This document shows positions 37,201 to 44,430 of a stretch of DNA of 64,000 nucleotides, piece after piece; position 1 is the first letter of the stretch; every line of letters starts with the position of its first letter. Source of the stretch: Hyphococcus flavus (GTDB lineage: Bacteria; Pseudomonadota; Alphaproteobacteria; Caulobacterales; Parvularculaceae); assembly GCF_028748065.1 (NCBI RefSeq), contig NZ_CP118166.1:1503501-1567500 (forward strand). Direction: 5' to 3'. A model generated the notes under the pieces. The model was given only the letters and a program-made list of their open reading frames with translations, had not been told where the DNA came from and ran no database searches. The translations under genes and the position numbers were made by a program.

Positions 37201-38220
37201 TGCCATGGAACGACGAATGAACGTAATAGCGTCGTTGATATCATCGGTCGATTGAGGTGATTCGAATCTGTGTCCGGACGGGTGTCCTTCAAAAAAAGAA
37301 CGCAAATGTGCTAGGATTTGTGGAAAGCTGAGACCGCCTCTGCCTCCGTCGCGGTGTAACAAGGGGACGTAGCAGCAATCAAGATCGGATTTGCGCCGCT
37401 TGTTTTCGTCGATAATATGGCCCGCAAGGGCACTTAATCCACCCCACATGCCTGAGCTCAGACTGTAACAATTTACGACTTGCGGTTTGTTTTTTCCGCC
37501 GACGGCGTCAGGCGCGAACAGCTCTTTGTTCAGATGATTAAGGAAACTGAAACGGACCGAATGGTCGTCAGGCTCCTGTTCAACGATGAATTCCGCGGCG
37601 CGATGACGGTCAAGCAGCTCGCAGCGATCATATAAGCGTTTGCGCCCATGTTTAAGCCAGAACTCAAACTGCCACGGAGCATCCGGTCCAATAAATGGCA
37701 AACGGAACAAGTCATCTTCGTGGATCGGCGGTTTTTCCGCGCAACGCAGCTTTTTGTTTATCTCTCCCGCCAGCCAGGCGATAAACGCTTCATCAATGAC
37801 ATGATAGGCTGATTTCTTTTTTGTCTTAAGCTTTTTACCAACTAAATTAGCGTTCAACCGATCTTCAAAATGTAGTGCCTGCACCTGATTTTCGGAATTT
37901 TGCTTGTCGGTTTTGTATTTCCGTGCGTCTTCGGGATGATATCGAGCTTCGGCGAGCTTCCCAATAGATGTATACCCAAGAACAGATTGAATAATGCGAA
38001 AACGAATGAGCGGTCCTAATGAAAGTTTTCTATTCTGTGCAATCTCGAAAAAATATGAACGCGGATGGTTTAACTGGTATTGCTCGTCCAATTCTTCATC
38101 GAATTCTGCAAGGCTTTCTTGATTGATCGATATTTCTTCACTATAGTGTTCTTCTTCTAATGAAACTGCTCTTAGCCATATTTTTTCTAGAATTTCCAGT
38201 CTTGTGCTCGACTGTGGCAT
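34285..38220 (-). CDS. Very large protein with degenerate NTPase core, unknown function
   Basis: This 1311-residue soluble protein has no signal or TM. Residues 1-240 are helical and unrecognised. About 245-430 resemble a P-loop NTPase of the STAND/AAA kind: VVNCYSLSSGMWGGLSALAGHI stands where Walker A is expected but lacks GKS/T. PALLIFDGYFD (343-353) looks like Walker B, and NRIVILSDD (397-405) like a sensor strand. Residues 430-1311 are mainly helical, possibly repeat-like. It starts at ATG after AAGGGGAAATAA and diverges from the PBP-like operon 229 bp away. Large NTPases with helical C-termini are common in defence and conflict systems, but the role here is not known. Confidence 0.7.
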   Translation of the reverse strand: MPQSSTRLEILEKIWLRAVSLEEEHYSEEISINQESLAEFDEELDEQYQLNHPRSYFFEIAQNRKLSLGPLIRFRIIQSVLGYTSIGKLAEARYHPEDARKYKTDKQNSENQVQALHFEDRLNANLVGKKLKTKKKSAYHVIDEAFIAWLAGEINKKLRCAEKPPIHEDDLFRLPFIGPDAPWQFEFWLKHGRKRLYDRCELLDRHRAAEFIVEQEPDDHSVRFSFLNHLNKELFAPDAVGGKNKPQVVNCYSLSSGMWGGLSALAGHIIDENKRRKSDLDCCYVPLLHRDGGRGGLSFPQILAHLRSFFEGHPSGHRFESPQSTDDINDAITFIRRSMARTPALLIFDGYFDADQNLPNTGRVISGNHTLELVARLLETPVIKPDETFDFDIFAQNRIVILSDDSLKFDRSADRRYEVLKGFDFTDLPVAQPDASAMPKIIKWQRLAFANEILGLRSSSPSLHESTSEGVFSLLSAVFACELEVCRTKDPEPVNSDKNNPTRLCQDRLGEFLRGIDRKDQLLDRLFSRLLENLAKIDEEYIFLLCVIAFAPGGVRPETLGKIFVKWRSIDLDSQLSQARELKVRNEKRSDAAQSKEAVIQLEYLARHRSDCGIAVDTKIDKFLDLLSALIRVRSEDFFEGYDDSPGRPLQTQTDGVDADTCRSRYEPTAVNFIFPELRNTIIQLTTPPNKSATQQNTTFKPEYGPIRLVAHRLLAEENLEQQTVALRSARCAKDDDIRVYRRIVATIYHTLSSLTFNDDYDAFMPFPCAIPESQIPHGAKDAWVWTAGYCFRRLLERVPEYRLSRSFSADWLKYELLLKLERPWIDQFHFSDSTMPIAADQNPTVFRSLLRDDGSPASKYNANTDRLRSIQNEHVLSIAQTEFLLGGASSLSPHWQRPKATEDDAEGTVDFPALVKAKLPWTASVKTEPAPNGLAREESDFSWSLANLRTAKRMLDIFMSNSSFEAAETLADKITEKIDGRVRFEHLTRYKYSELKRDLKDEFLHWTAGENYSRSKNNRSPLDVSSSTSSMFILDKDDNKIDGKSLSYISAIVARHAELLATKADLRHGELRLANKELSSDDKRSIREEFSDALAAFTIAEQIRLFIFDQDAFGGDYFLSGHTARTMIRTCLKLGSLSDRNDQATGDATMQGKFELMARRMADLWSRGLYRFDRERASMLVMESSILRITSESANRTELSSDESTFARCLAFLREAEVLVLTLPPASRAHMRFLLERIKVYRRAAIALENTDAVKAQTYHRLAKYDLDSLERLAKRQNLQIWNTLVDMQKKVFENDRGRLKPTPDKMHAI

Positions 38221-38449
38221 TTATTTCCCCTTAGGCGTCTTTTACTTTCACGATCATTATCGAAATCGATGACACGATCAAAGTGTTTTTTGGAAAAATG
38301 GCAAAATAGTCCAAGAGACGAATCGCGTTTTGGGGATAAGCTCCAAAACCTAGCAATAACTGATTTCTGTTTTTGGAACTTGACACGATTTATTACGGCA
38401 TAAGTGTCGCGCATCCTGCCCTCGGGAAATTGTATCCGGAGGGCCGACG

Positions 38450-41080
38450 ATGTCGATACAAACGCAGCACACTGAGCCTAGATCCTCCGCGGCAAACGCC
38501 GCTTCTGCTAAACTGACTGACGCCGCTGGCGCACCGTGTGAAGTATCTTACAATAAAAGTAACCGGTGCGCATTGCACGCAGCACTTGGCGATGCTTGCC
38601 AGCCGGAAAATCCTTTTGTTGCAGATGAGACGGGTATCCGGCCGCATTGCGCGCGCGTAGACGATCCTGGCAGCGGTGGGCGACCGCATGCGCAAGATGA
38701 CAGTGGCGGCGACGGCGTTGTCGATTCGGAGGTGGCGGATGTAACGCCCCAAGTGGAGCAAACCGGCAACGACGCTGATTGCGCTTCGACATCCGCACGA
38801 ACAAGCGGGGCTGATGCACGCTCAAACTGGGCGGGTTTCCAATTACGCGCGGCTGCCTCCGCAGAAGCGATGTTTAAAGTCAAGGTATCGCCCGGGAATA
38901 TCAGCGCGCTGATTCAGGGGTCGAAGGACGCCTTTATGGCGACGGTCGCTGAAATTCGCGACAGCAAGTCATGCGAAGCTACACACATGCCGGCAAAACC
39001 AGTGCGCCCGGCCGCGCACCGCCGCCGACCGCACGGCGCTCAAGTCGCGCAGAAGAAATGTCGACGGCGTCGGCCGTTGCTTGCAGCGGCCGTCGTCTGC
39101 GCGCTCGCGGTAAGCGGGGCGGCTGCCGCACAACTTGCCGCGCCGGAAACGACAGATCGTTTGTTTCGCGCCGTTATCGCCGCAGCGACCGACAAATCGG
39201 TAGTCGACGAAGTTCAGCAAAAACTGGACTGCGCGGAGGCATTTTCGATTGTGGCAGATAGTGGCGGCCCTGTGTTTCTTTCGAAACCAGGGTGTGCGGC
39301 GAATACGGGTTTTCTTTCGGCCCCATTTTCGGATGACCGCAAGTCGTCATTCATAGACGGTGCAAAAAAGGGCGAGGGCGATTATGCGCTGGCGTCGCCA
39401 GCCGCAATAGTAGGCGTCAATATTCCAGGCAAACGCCGGGTCATCACGTCAGGCTTTAACAGTGCCGGCACCGGCCTCGGGATGACAGCGTTTGAGGCAT
39501 TGCTGCGAGCACTGCGGCCATATTTGTCCGCTACGGAAAAACTGAACGGCTTTTTCAAATATATTGCGTTTGTCGCGCACCAGAAAGATGATGCGATGCT
39601 CGACGAAATCGTCGCGCTGGTTCCGACCTGCACTGGGCGCGGCGCACCGGTCGCCGGGGTATACGGCGGCGAGATCTGCCGGGCTATGCTCTTCCCGACG
39701 TCCGGTAATGAATCTATCACCATCGCCGAAACGTGCCTGCTTGCTGCTGGAATCAATGAACCGTTGCTGATCACCTCAAGCAAAGCGCCTGCGACGATCC
39801 AGTTGGAAGCGCAAAATAGGCTCGCCGAACGAAAGGTTCCGGCGCGGCGCTGCCTGAGAGACGCCTACGAGCGCGGTGAAATTGACCGCGACGGTTACAG
39901 GACGGCGAAGGTCTGGCTTGATAGTTACAAGGCGCCGACGATCGAGGATTTCGGGGGGCTTGGACCAAATCCGCAACGCTGGCTTGACAGGCGTCTGCCG
40001 ATGGCGCGCGAGGTGCTGAAGGACGGCGTTCGCTTGCTGGCCGGGCAACCGCGACGCCTAAAGACGTCGCTGATTCCGCCTGCGCAGCAGGCGCTCGACA
40101 CCGCCGTTCGTACGGAACTGGAAACAACTATTGGCGATCGATTGAGCGAAGATGTGTGTGTCGCCGGTTGCAGCACGCCAATTGACTTCATCGTCGCTGT
40201 CGCAGAGAGGCGTATTGATTCAAGATTAGAAATCTTAGCTGTGGCCGCCAGCGACGAAGGTCTATTGCATGGTCCGGTCGCAAACGACGGCACTGTCGGT
40301 AGGCCGCACCGTTCGGGCGGCAGCGCCGGTAAACAGGCGTCGAGTGTCTGTGGCGTGAAGCTGTCGAGCCAAATGCAGATATGCCGCAGCGATCGCTGGG
40401 GCCTTAAAGATCCTGGCGGTGTTGAAGCTACGAGCTGCAGCAATCCGTCAGACTTTGTGTCTCCCATGCAGATCATGGCGCGTTCATTAAACAGCGCTTT
40501 CGCTGAATGGTTGCGTGATATTCCGGACGAGCAGCTGCGGGCGTGTCTGAAAACCATGGGTGCAACCATTCATGACGGCCTTGATGCGGATCAACTGCGC
40601 CGCACAACTGCGGTCGGAACGAAGGTCGTTTATACACCTGCAGCGCTTATGCGCGCGTCGAGCGCGATTGCTTTCGGATCGGCCGCCCTGCCGACGCTGT
40701 TCGACCAGCAAGCCCATGAAGGCTCGGTCCTCGATCTACATGCGTTCTTGACCAATGAGCAGTACTCTGAGGTGCGCCGATTGGCGATCGGCTCAGCGGC
40801 GCCGGCTGGCGGCACTCTTGCCGGATTCAGCGTCGCAGATTGCACGACACGAGCGCTGAAAACAGGCACCGTTGACTCGTATAGCAATTATGAAGTTCGC
40901 GACAAGGTGCTGGTCTGGTCAGGCGTCTGTGATGATCGCGAACTCACCGCCTTTGTGATGATCGGCTCGCCATACATTGATCGACCGCTTGGTGATGTTC
41001 GATCCGTCGAAGCCGCAAGCCTTTTGCGCAGATCCATAACCGCCGTCGCTTCCGCAAAGGTCGAGGAGATTGAAAGATGA
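38450..41080 (+). CDS. Divergent class A PBP-like protein with dead glycosyltransferase domain
   Basis: This 876-residue protein has a 200-residue cytoplasmic part, one TM (about 208-228, LLAAAVVCALAVSGAAA) and a periplasmic region. Residues about 310-490 align with the GT51 glycosyltransferase in order (SPAAIVGVN..., FFKYIAFVAH, VYGGEICRAMLF...ITIAETCLLAAGINEP). The catalytic ExxF region reads VNIPGKRR, so the Glu is missing. Residues about 540-876 align with a transpeptidase: S625-A-G-K628 (SxxK), S679-L-N681 (SxN) and K804-T-G806 (KTG), with VVYTPAALMRASSAIAFG between. The region is Cys-rich. It is the first gene of the operon (GGAGGG 6 nt before ATG) and overlaps the next gene by 4 bp. 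Confidence 0.8.
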   Translation: MSIQTQHTEPRSSAANAASAKLTDAAGAPCEVSYNKSNRCALHAALGDACQPENPFVADETGIRPHCARVDDPGSGGRPHAQDDSGGDGVVDSEVADVTPQVEQTGNDADCASTSARTSGADARSNWAGFQLRAAASAEAMFKVKVSPGNISALIQGSKDAFMATVAEIRDSKSCEATHMPAKPVRPAAHRRRPHGAQVAQKKCRRRRPLLAAAVVCALAVSGAAAAQLAAPETTDRLFRAVIAAATDKSVVDEVQQKLDCAEAFSIVADSGGPVFLSKPGCAANTGFLSAPFSDDRKSSFIDGAKKGEGDYALASPAAIVGVNIPGKRRVITSGFNSAGTGLGMTAFEALLRALRPYLSATEKLNGFFKYIAFVAHQKDDAMLDEIVALVPTCTGRGAPVAGVYGGEICRAMLFPTSGNESITIAETCLLAAGINEPLLITSSKAPATIQLEAQNRLAERKVPARRCLRDAYERGEIDRDGYRTAKVWLDSYKAPTIEDFGGLGPNPQRWLDRRLPMAREVLKDGVRLLAGQPRRLKTSLIPPAQQALDTAVRTELETTIGDRLSEDVCVAGCSTPIDFIVAVAERRIDSRLEILAVAASDEGLLHGPVANDGTVGRPHRSGGSAGKQASSVCGVKLSSQMQICRSDRWGLKDPGGVEATSCSNPSDFVSPMQIMARSLNSAFAEWLRDIPDEQLRACLKTMGATIHDGLDADQLRRTTAVGTKVVYTPAALMRASSAIAFGSAALPTLFDQQAHEGSVLDLHAFLTNEQYSEVRRLAIGSAAPAGGTLAGFSVADCTTRALKTGTVDSYSNYEVRDKVLVWSGVCDDRELTAFVMIGSPYIDRPLGDVRSVEAASLLRRSITAVASAKVEEIER

Positions 41081-42834
41081 CCACTAAACCTGACACATCA
41101 AAAAATGCTTCGGACGCCAAAGCTCATTCAACGTCATCCGGGAAAGCCGACAGGAAGACCGCCAAGGAAACCGCTGACGCGGCCAGCGTCGCGACATCGC
41201 CAAATAACAAGGGTAGTCACGACAAATATAAAGGTCATGTTTCCGCCTTCTTTGTTGCGGCCGTTTTTGGCGGCTTTTCGCTGATTACAACTGGTTTTGG
41301 GATCGCGTCGCTCTTCGCCGATATGCCAACTGCATTCGCTGTGGCTTTTGGCATGCTCGGTAGTCTGGTTGTGTCAACAGCGGTATTCCGATTCTACACC
41401 GCGTGGTTCCGGCGTGAATATTGGAGCCGCTCGACGCTGGCGCTGATCGCTGTTTGTTCGTTGATGGCGTCGATATTATCCGCTGTTCTTGCAAGTGCGA
41501 CGATCAGTTTCGCTGCGCATCAGAGCGCCTTCCAGGCTGAACGCCAGCAACCGGCGATCGTGGAAATGACAGCACCTCTTATTGAGGTGCGGAATAAAGC
41601 GACTGCAAATGCGACGCGCCTTGAGCAATTCAGCAAACGCATGGCGAAATTGAGCGAAGTAGAGGCGACGCGCGGTAATACATGCGACGGCGCAAATTTC
41701 CCTGGCGAATGCGGGCCGAGATGCCGAATGCGCGCGCGGTTGAGCAAAGAAGCAAAAACGTATTCTGACAGCGCTAAAGCTGTCGCCGACGACGCATTGG
41801 CAACAACATCCAATACTGCAGCGATTTCGACTGACGCTGAATGGGCGCAACTCTATCAGACCGTGGCGAAGATCGCTGATGATCCGCGCATTGCCTCTAT
41901 TTCAGAATGGGCGGCGGCAACGGAATACGCTTTTGCAAATGGATTTACGGATCCGGAAACGAATAAGGCATTCACTTGCAGCGACCTGGAAACACAAAAT
42001 GAACTAGCCAGCCTCAAGGCGTTTCTTAGTGAGAAAGTAGGTATCGATAAGGCTCCGATGATTCGTCCGGAAGCGACGTTTTCATTTGTAATTTCGGAAA
42101 ATCTGAATGCGCTTTCATCAATGGCAATGCACCTTGCAGGCATTTCGCCAAGTTATGCTCGCGACGCGGCCGCACGTATGATCGGCCCGCTCTTCTTTGC
42201 ACTGATGGTAGAAACATTCATTGCATTGTCGATTTATCTGGTTTGGTATCGCCGTGACAAACGACCAGACAGTCCCCTCCGCAGTGCGCAAGAAGAATTT
42301 TCCGGCACAAAACACGCGAATGTGCGAATAAAAGGTCCAGCGCCCGCCTCCGCATCGCCTGTCAGAACCTCGATTGAGCGCGTTGGCGTCGATCGCCCAG
42401 CATTTGTTGAGGAAGATCGAAAAGCCCTCGAATTTCTGCATGCAGCATATGCTGAAAGCGTATTCGAGGAAGTCGCGGAAATCTCCCGACGCAACAAACC
42501 GATCTTCAAAACGTATTTCATTCAACCGCTTTCGGGCGTGGATGATGAAACGCGGCGCGCGCAGGACTGGGCTGTGTCAGAACTAAATCTAGAACTGTCT
42601 GATTGGCCTGCGGCCTATGTTGTAGACGAACTGCCCGCGAACTTCCGTGACCGGATCAGGATGCGTTTCCCAGGTGTCGAAGACATCAAGATCTGGACGG
42701 TGCCGACCACCGCTCAAAAGCGGATGAAGAACATCATCAAAGCGCTCGGCCCAACGGTCGATTTCGCATCTGCGCTTGCCAATACCCGAATCCGACAGCG
42801 TGAATTCGAATTTGAACCGCGTATCGTCAACTGA
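41077..42834 (+). CDS. Four-TM protein with periplasmic coiled domain, unknown function
   Basis: This 585-residue protein has a polar Lys/Ala/Ser N-terminus (1-50), three TM helices (about 55-80, 84-106, 119-144) and a helical extracytoplasmic domain (about 150-365). That domain carries a TCDGANFPGECGPRC motif with three Cys. A fourth TM (about 372-394, IGPLFFALMVETFIALSIYLVWY) and a 185-residue cytoplasmic C-terminal domain follow. It ends EPRIVN, and the next protein also ends RIVN. ATG overlaps the stop of the PBP-like gene. I recognise no named family; the layout fits a scaffold joining a cytoplasmic ATPase to the periplasm. Confidence 0.65.
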   Translation: MTTKPDTSKNASDAKAHSTSSGKADRKTAKETADAASVATSPNNKGSHDKYKGHVSAFFVAAVFGGFSLITTGFGIASLFADMPTAFAVAFGMLGSLVVSTAVFRFYTAWFRREYWSRSTLALIAVCSLMASILSAVLASATISFAAHQSAFQAERQQPAIVEMTAPLIEVRNKATANATRLEQFSKRMAKLSEVEATRGNTCDGANFPGECGPRCRMRARLSKEAKTYSDSAKAVADDALATTSNTAAISTDAEWAQLYQTVAKIADDPRIASISEWAAATEYAFANGFTDPETNKAFTCSDLETQNELASLKAFLSEKVGIDKAPMIRPEATFSFVISENLNALSSMAMHLAGISPSYARDAAARMIGPLFFALMVETFIALSIYLVWYRRDKRPDSPLRSAQEEFSGTKHANVRIKGPAPASASPVRTSIERVGVDRPAFVEEDRKALEFLHAAYAESVFEEVAEISRRNKPIFKTYFIQPLSGVDDETRRAQDWAVSELNLELSDWPAAYVVDELPANFRDRIRMRFPGVEDIKIWTVPTTAQKRMKNIIKALGPTVDFASALANTRIRQREFEFEPRIVN

Positions 42835-42870
42835 CCGAACCTTTCGTTCAAAAATCATGAAAAGGAGGGC

Positions 42871-43563
42871 ATGATGAAGTTTTTTCGGTCAAAAACATCT
42901 CGCTGTAAAATGCCAGAACAGCGCTCGCTTATCGTTACGCCTGCGCCTGATCAAAAAAATCGAGGCAAGAACGAGAAGTCCCTGGTTGAGACGCCCAGCG
43001 TGATTCCAAATATCAACCCGGCGGCGATTGAAAAGCGCGCCCTCAAAGCCGGTAAGAAAATAGCCAAAACAAAACTGATTGCCCTGATCATAGGTTTGTT
43101 TGGCGTAGTCGCGCCATATGAAATCATCGCTTTGTCGTTGCTATGCGGTGTTCCAATTATTGTAACGCTTGCCGCATTCATTCGCAGCCGTCTTGACAGG
43201 GACAAATGGGCGGGCCTCGTGGGAAAGGGTGCTGTCGCCATGCTTGTATGCGCCGTACTCGTTGTATTGCGCGGCATGTATGTATCGAGTGATCCCGTCG
43301 CGAAAGCCGGCGCTTTGGCTGGTCAGGTTATCACAGGCGTTCCGTCGGCGGTATGGGCCGGCGTTTTCACAGGCCGTGTTCCAAATATTCCTCTGTTACA
43401 TTTGGCGACGGCCATTGCGCTCACGCTGCTGGCGATCGTCGTCTTTTATCTGCAGTTGAACAATGCGCATCTTTCAAGACCGGCAAAGCCTAAAGACTAC
43501 TATCGCGCGCAAGCGCGCCGGCCTCGGCGGGCCAAACAAATTCCAAATCGAATCGTAAACTGA
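42871..43563 (+). CDS. Multi-pass membrane protein of the same operon, unknown function
   Basis: This 230-residue protein has a basic cytoplasmic N-terminus (1-70) and about four TM helices (LIALIIGLFGVVAPYEIIAL; VPIIVTLAAFI; GAVAMLVCAVLVVLRGMYV; LLHLATAIALTLLAIVVFYL). A short basic tail ends NRIVN. It has an excellent AGGAGG site. It may supply the membrane part that the VirD4-like ATPase downstream lacks (inference from architecture). It ends like the preceding protein. Confidence 0.6.
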   Translation: MMKFFRSKTSRCKMPEQRSLIVTPAPDQKNRGKNEKSLVETPSVIPNINPAAIEKRALKAGKKIAKTKLIALIIGLFGVVAPYEIIALSLLCGVPIIVTLAAFIRSRLDRDKWAGLVGKGAVAMLVCAVLVVLRGMYVSSDPVAKAGALAGQVITGVPSAVWAGVFTGRVPNIPLLHLATAIALTLLAIVVFYLQLNNAHLSRPAKPKDYYRAQARRPRRAKQIPNRIVN

Positions 43564-43721
43564 AGAAAGGAGGCGACTATTAGGTAACCGTCAGCAACAA
43601 GCGCGTGAGTTTTTATAACGTTTGTTGTGCAACCGATGCGAACTCTACAGCTTCATCAACGAGCAATATCGTCCGCATCGATTTTTCCAACGAAGTAAAA
43701 GCAATTGAAAGGACCTGTATC

Positions 43722-44426
43722 ATGGTAAAAGGCGTAAAAGCTGGAGGCGGAACATTCAAAATACCATCGGCATCAATGGCGACGAAAAGGTCGACCGCAA
43801 AGGCCGCTAAACCGCCCCTTACACCGAAGGAACCGCCAACAACACACTCGTCTAAGGCGAAACCCCCGAAATTATCAGGATTGAAACAATATCCCGGCGT
43901 TATCACTGCGGGCACGCGCAGTGGACTCAGGAAAAACGGGATCAACGTCAACGGGCCTCGCGGCGGCAGCGTTTTGAAGGGAAAAGATCAGCAAGGCCGA
44001 CCGGCCATTTTTGTCGATAAGGCCAAATCCGGCGTGCGAAAACTGGCTGAACGCTTTGGTATGAAAACTAAAGGCAAAGACGTTGATCATGTACAGGCTA
44101 AAACAACACTGAAACCTGGCGTCTTTACCCGCCTGCAGGCGATTGATCGGGGTGCAAATAGATCTGCTGGTGCGAGTGAGAGGCGTGCCGGACCGGTAAA
44201 GCTAGTCGACGGTGTCGCTGTTGCCGACAAAGCGACAATTCGAAAGATTAACGGGCACAAGGCTGAAGCGCCGATGCCAAGAAACGCCAAGAAGACCCCG
44301 GCAAACCTTGCTGACAGGTTTAGTGGATATGCAGGTCATGCCGAAGCTAAGCTAGGCCAGAATTCAAAGCCGCGACACTCGCTTAAACCGATCAAGCCGG
44401 TCAAGAAATCAATGAAGCTGTTCTGA
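43722..44426 (+). CDS. Very basic protein with HNH-like motif; possible T4CP substrate or nuclease
   Basis: About 234 residues, very rich in Lys, Arg, Gly and Pro. Residues 1-55 look disordered. Near residues 118-156 the pattern GKDVDHVQAK...TRLQAIDRGANRSAGASERR resembles HNH-type nuclease folds (D-H ... N), though a complete set of metal ligands is not shown. The last 20 residues (PRHSLKPIKPVKKSMKLF) are strongly positive, like signals on type IV secretion substrates. Start at ATG 43722 has GAAAGGACC upstream; the frame is open from a GTG at 43605, leaving a 158-bp gap after the preceding gene. Confidence 0.55.
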   Translation: MVKGVKAGGGTFKIPSASMATKRSTAKAAKPPLTPKEPPTTHSSKAKPPKLSGLKQYPGVITAGTRSGLRKNGINVNGPRGGSVLKGKDQQGRPAIFVDKAKSGVRKLAERFGMKTKGKDVDHVQAKTTLKPGVFTRLQAIDRGANRSAGASERRAGPVKLVDGVAVADKATIRKINGHKAEAPMPRNAKKTPANLADRFSGYAGHAEAKLGQNSKPRHSLKPIKPVKKSMKLF

Positions 44427-44430
44427 GATC

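Noticed and set aside
38221-38449. Clear sigma-70 promoter in the gap between the giant gene and the PBP-like operon
   Set aside because: A TTGACA is present at 38380-38385 but no -10 box lies at a proper distance; I leave the promoters of both units unassigned.
41077-42834. VirB-type channel subunit such as VirB10
   Set aside because: Four TM helices and a helical extracytoplasmic domain do not fit VirB10, which has one TM and a Pro-rich linker to a beta-barrel domain.
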